From positions 310,001-374,000 of the forward strand of contig JAUIDI010000001.1 in NCBI GenBank assembly GCA_030428705.1: 64,000 nucleotides of DNA, given 5' to 3'. The notes under the pieces are model-generated. The model had not been told where the DNA came from. It did not search any database and worked only from the letters and a program-made list of their open reading frames with translations. The number at the start of each line of letters is the position of its first letter. The stretch's first letter is position 1. Of the stretch, positions 61,860 to 64,000 are shown in pieces. The DNA comes from Bacteroidia bacterium. Lineage in GTDB: Bacteria > Bacteroidota > Bacteroidia > Flavobacteriales > Flavobacteriaceae. The translations under genes and the position numbers were made by a program.

Positions 61860-64000
61860 ATGCAGTACTTTATCGACGTAATCTTACCAATTCCATTAGA
61901 AAAACAGTTTACCTATAGCGTTACCCCATCGGAGGCCGAGTTTTTGAGTCCTGGAATGCGTGTGGCCGTTCCCTTTGGCAAATCGAAAATATATACGGGT
62001 CTAGTTTCCAAAATCCACTCAACTGCCCCTACGGTGTACGAGGCAAAGGAAATTCACCAAATTCTTGATGAAATCCCTATAGTGAACACTATACAATTAC
62101 ATCACTGGCAGTGGATTTCCGATTATTATATGTGCACGATCGGTGAAGTGTTGCGAAGTGCGTTGCCAAGTGCCTTTCTTTTGGAAAGTGAGACGCTGAT
62201 CTTAAAAAAACTAGATGCAGAGGTTGATGAGTCCGATTTAAGGGATGACGAGTTCTTGGTCTATGAGGCACTGCAACATCAATCATCGCTGAGAGTACAT
62301 GAGGTAAGTGCAATAATCGAACGAAAGAACGTACTGCCCGTATTGAACAGATTGCTCGCCAAAAATGCCATTGTCCTAAAGGAAGAAATATACGAGCAAT
62401 ATAGGCCCAAATTGGTACGCTATGTGAAAATGGGCCAAGAATTTCTTTCCGAAGAAAAGTTGGAGCCGCTTTTGCAAAGCCTGTCGAGAGCACCGAAACA
62501 GAGCCAGGTCGTTCTTGCACTTTTTCAATTGCAGGCCACCAGTAAAAAGCCAATTTCCGTCGATGATCTTGAAAAGGCGAGCGGTGGCTCCAAAGCGGTG
62601 ATCAAGTCATTGGTCGAGAAAGAAATATTGGAAGAATACTATTTACAAAAAGATCGGATCGCGTATGAGAGTGGAGACGAAAATACGGATTTGAAGCAGC
62701 TTAATGACATTCAAAAAATTGCTTTAGAAAACATAGTCCAAAATTTTGAAAAACAAAAAGTTACGTTATTGCATGGAGTCACTTCCTCGGGTAAGACGGA
62801 AGTCTATGTCGAACTGATCGAAAAATGTATCCGGACCGGAAAGCAAGCCTTATATCTGCTACCGGAAATAGCGCTCACCACCCAATTGATTTCAAGGTTA
62901 AGGCAATATTTCGGAGAAAAGATATCCATATATCATTCAAAATATAGTATCAATGAACGGGTAGAGGTGTGGAACAACGTGCTCCATAAAAAGCCAAAGG
63001 CACAAATTGTAATCGGGGCGCGGTCTGCGCTCTTTTTGCCCTTCTCCGATTTGGGACTGATCATCGTAGATGAAGAACACGAAGGATCTTTCAAGCAGTT
63101 TGATCCAGCTCCGCGCTACCATGCTAGAGATGCCGCCATTGTGCTTTCAAGGTTGCATGCTTGCAATGTGCTTCTAGGATCGGCAACACCGAGCATCGAA
63201 ACTTTTCACAACGTTCGGACGGGTAAATACGGCTATGCACGCATCGATAGGAGATTCGGTAACGTTTTGATGCCCGAAATGGAATTAGTGGATTTAAAGG
63301 AGCAGGCTCGAAAGCGAAGGATGAAAGGCCATTTTTCGGAGCGGCTCTTGGAGGAAATCCATGAAAGTTTGGCCGAAGGTGAACAGATTATCCTCTTCCA
63401 AAATCGCAGGGGATATGCCCCTATTGTTGAATGCACTACTTGTGGATATGCACCACAGTGTCCGAATTGCGATGTCAGCCTGACCTATCACCAATACAGA
63501 AAACAGCTGCGTTGCCATTATTGCGGACATAATATGGCATTACAGGAGAGCTGTTTGGCCTGTGGAAGTGCAACGCTCGATACCAAAGGTTTCGGTACCG
63601 AACAGGTCGAGCAAGAGCTTCATGAACTGTTTCCCGAAGCAAAAATCGGCCGAATGGATTTGGACACGACAAGGGGTAAACATGCCTATGAAAAGATAAT
63701 AACCGCCTTTGAACAGCAAGAGTTCGATGTTTTGGTCGGTACACAAATGCTGACTAAGGGATTGGATTTCAGAAATGTAGGCCTCGTTGGTATCATGAAC
63801 GCGGATTCCCTTTTAAACTTTCCAGATTATCGTGCGCATGAACGCAGCTTTCAATTATTGACCCAAGTGGCCGGTAGGGCAGGACGCACAAAGAAACGAG
63901 GTAGGGTAATCATCCAATCGTATAATCCATATCACCAAATATTGAAACAGGTAACGACGGGAGATTATGCGGGTATGTACAAAGAGCAGATCTACGAACG
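61860..64000 (+). CDS. priA: Primosomal protein N', replication restart helicase (cut at window end)
   Basis: The frame starts at ATG 61860 (MQYFIDVILPIPLEKQFTYS) and stays open to the right edge, giving 713 codons so far; full PriA is about 730-830 residues. PriA reloads the replicative helicase at collapsed forks. Helicase motif I is HGVTSSGKTEVY (about residue 306), motif II is VDEEHEGSF (about 404), and zinc-binding Cys clusters occur at about 525-565 (CTTCGYAPQCPNCD, then CHYCGH and CLACGS). The stop codon is outside the window. Last gene of the nadC unit. Confidence 0.95.
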   Translation, partial: MQYFIDVILPIPLEKQFTYSVTPSEAEFLSPGMRVAVPFGKSKIYTGLVSKIHSTAPTVYEAKEIHQILDEIPIVNTIQLHHWQWISDYYMCTIGEVLRSALPSAFLLESETLILKKLDAEVDESDLRDDEFLVYEALQHQSSLRVHEVSAIIERKNVLPVLNRLLAKNAIVLKEEIYEQYRPKLVRYVKMGQEFLSEEKLEPLLQSLSRAPKQSQVVLALFQLQATSKKPISVDDLEKASGGSKAVIKSLVEKEILEEYYLQKDRIAYESGDENTDLKQLNDIQKIALENIVQNFEKQKVTLLHGVTSSGKTEVYVELIEKCIRTGKQALYLLPEIALTTQLISRLRQYFGEKISIYHSKYSINERVEVWNNVLHKKPKAQIVIGARSALFLPFSDLGLIIVDEEHEGSFKQFDPAPRYHARDAAIVLSRLHACNVLLGSATPSIETFHNVRTGKYGYARIDRRFGNVLMPEMELVDLKEQARKRRMKGHFSERLLEEIHESLAEGEQIILFQNRRGYAPIVECTTCGYAPQCPNCDVSLTYHQYRKQLRCHYCGHNMALQESCLACGSATLDTKGFGTEQVEQELHELFPEAKIGRMDLDTTRGKHAYEKIITAFEQQEFDVLVGTQMLTKGLDFRNVGLVGIMNADSLLNFPDYRAHERSFQLLTQVAGRAGRTKKRGRVIIQSYNPYHQILKQVTTGDYAGMYKEQIYE

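Noticed and set aside
1-64000. CRISPR arrays, rRNA and tRNA genes
   Set aside because: No regularly spaced repeats and no recognisable tRNA cloverleaf or rRNA segment was seen; a covariance-model scan would be the decisive test for tRNAs.

Overview
The window looks like chromosome of a marine-type Flavobacteriaceae bacterium (Bacteroidota). The evidence is the DUF4252 and DUF4337 families, many short-signal lipoproteins, the absence of Shine-Dalgarno leaders, a TonB-dependent receptor, a fused phosphoserine phosphatase/phosphoglycerate dehydrogenase, and gene neighbourhoods typical of the family (nadC-brkB-DUF2147-priA, purB next to a HEAT-like protein). The genus cannot be fixed from this alone. 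No rRNA, tRNA, CRISPR array, transposase or integrase was seen.

Layout. 1-9562 (minus strand): a likely peptide-scavenging operon with three exported amidohydrolases, a VOC protein, a large BNR-propeller protein and an S9 peptidase cut by the window edge; a divergent MFS transporter follows. 10934-16125: a YdeI-like protein, a zinc alcohol dehydrogenase and a giant lipoprotein (ThuA, PQQ-type sugar dehydrogenase, PKD, cytochrome c). 16412-24841 is accessory and visibly AT-rich in its second half: a flavoprotein with an apparent Tat signal divergent from a Fur-family regulator, a methyltransferase, further amidohydrolases, and three ORFs (21707-24822) each bounded by its own 10-bp terminal inverted repeat. 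These ORFs are separated by two long structured repeats that resemble integron attC sites, so the stretch looks like a gene-cassette cluster without an integrase.

24923-29277 is an oxidative pentose-phosphate block (gnd divergent from zwf-pgl). 29326-34144 holds a small membrane protein, rmuC and a three-gene metal-chelate-type ABC importer. A 40-residue membrane microprotein and a cobalamin riboswitch then precede a BtuB-like TonB receptor, so the whole locus is probably for vitamin B12 uptake.

36605-39933 carries two paralogous S41 peptidase lipoproteins. 40154-42879 is an ECF sigma factor operon with a putative anti-sigma factor and three DUF4252 proteins. 43048-64000 is mostly housekeeping: MscS channel, purB, sirtuin, TrmH, GH13 amylase, DEAD-box helicase, RdgB, a cellulase-like hydrolase, SerB-SerA fusion, RlmH, NadC, BrkB, DUF2147 and PriA (cut by the right edge).

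The most interesting parts are the attC-like cassette cluster, the Tat-signal flavoprotein with its candidate Fur-type operator, the microprotein upstream of the B12 riboswitch, and the sigma/DUF4252 operon of unknown purpose.
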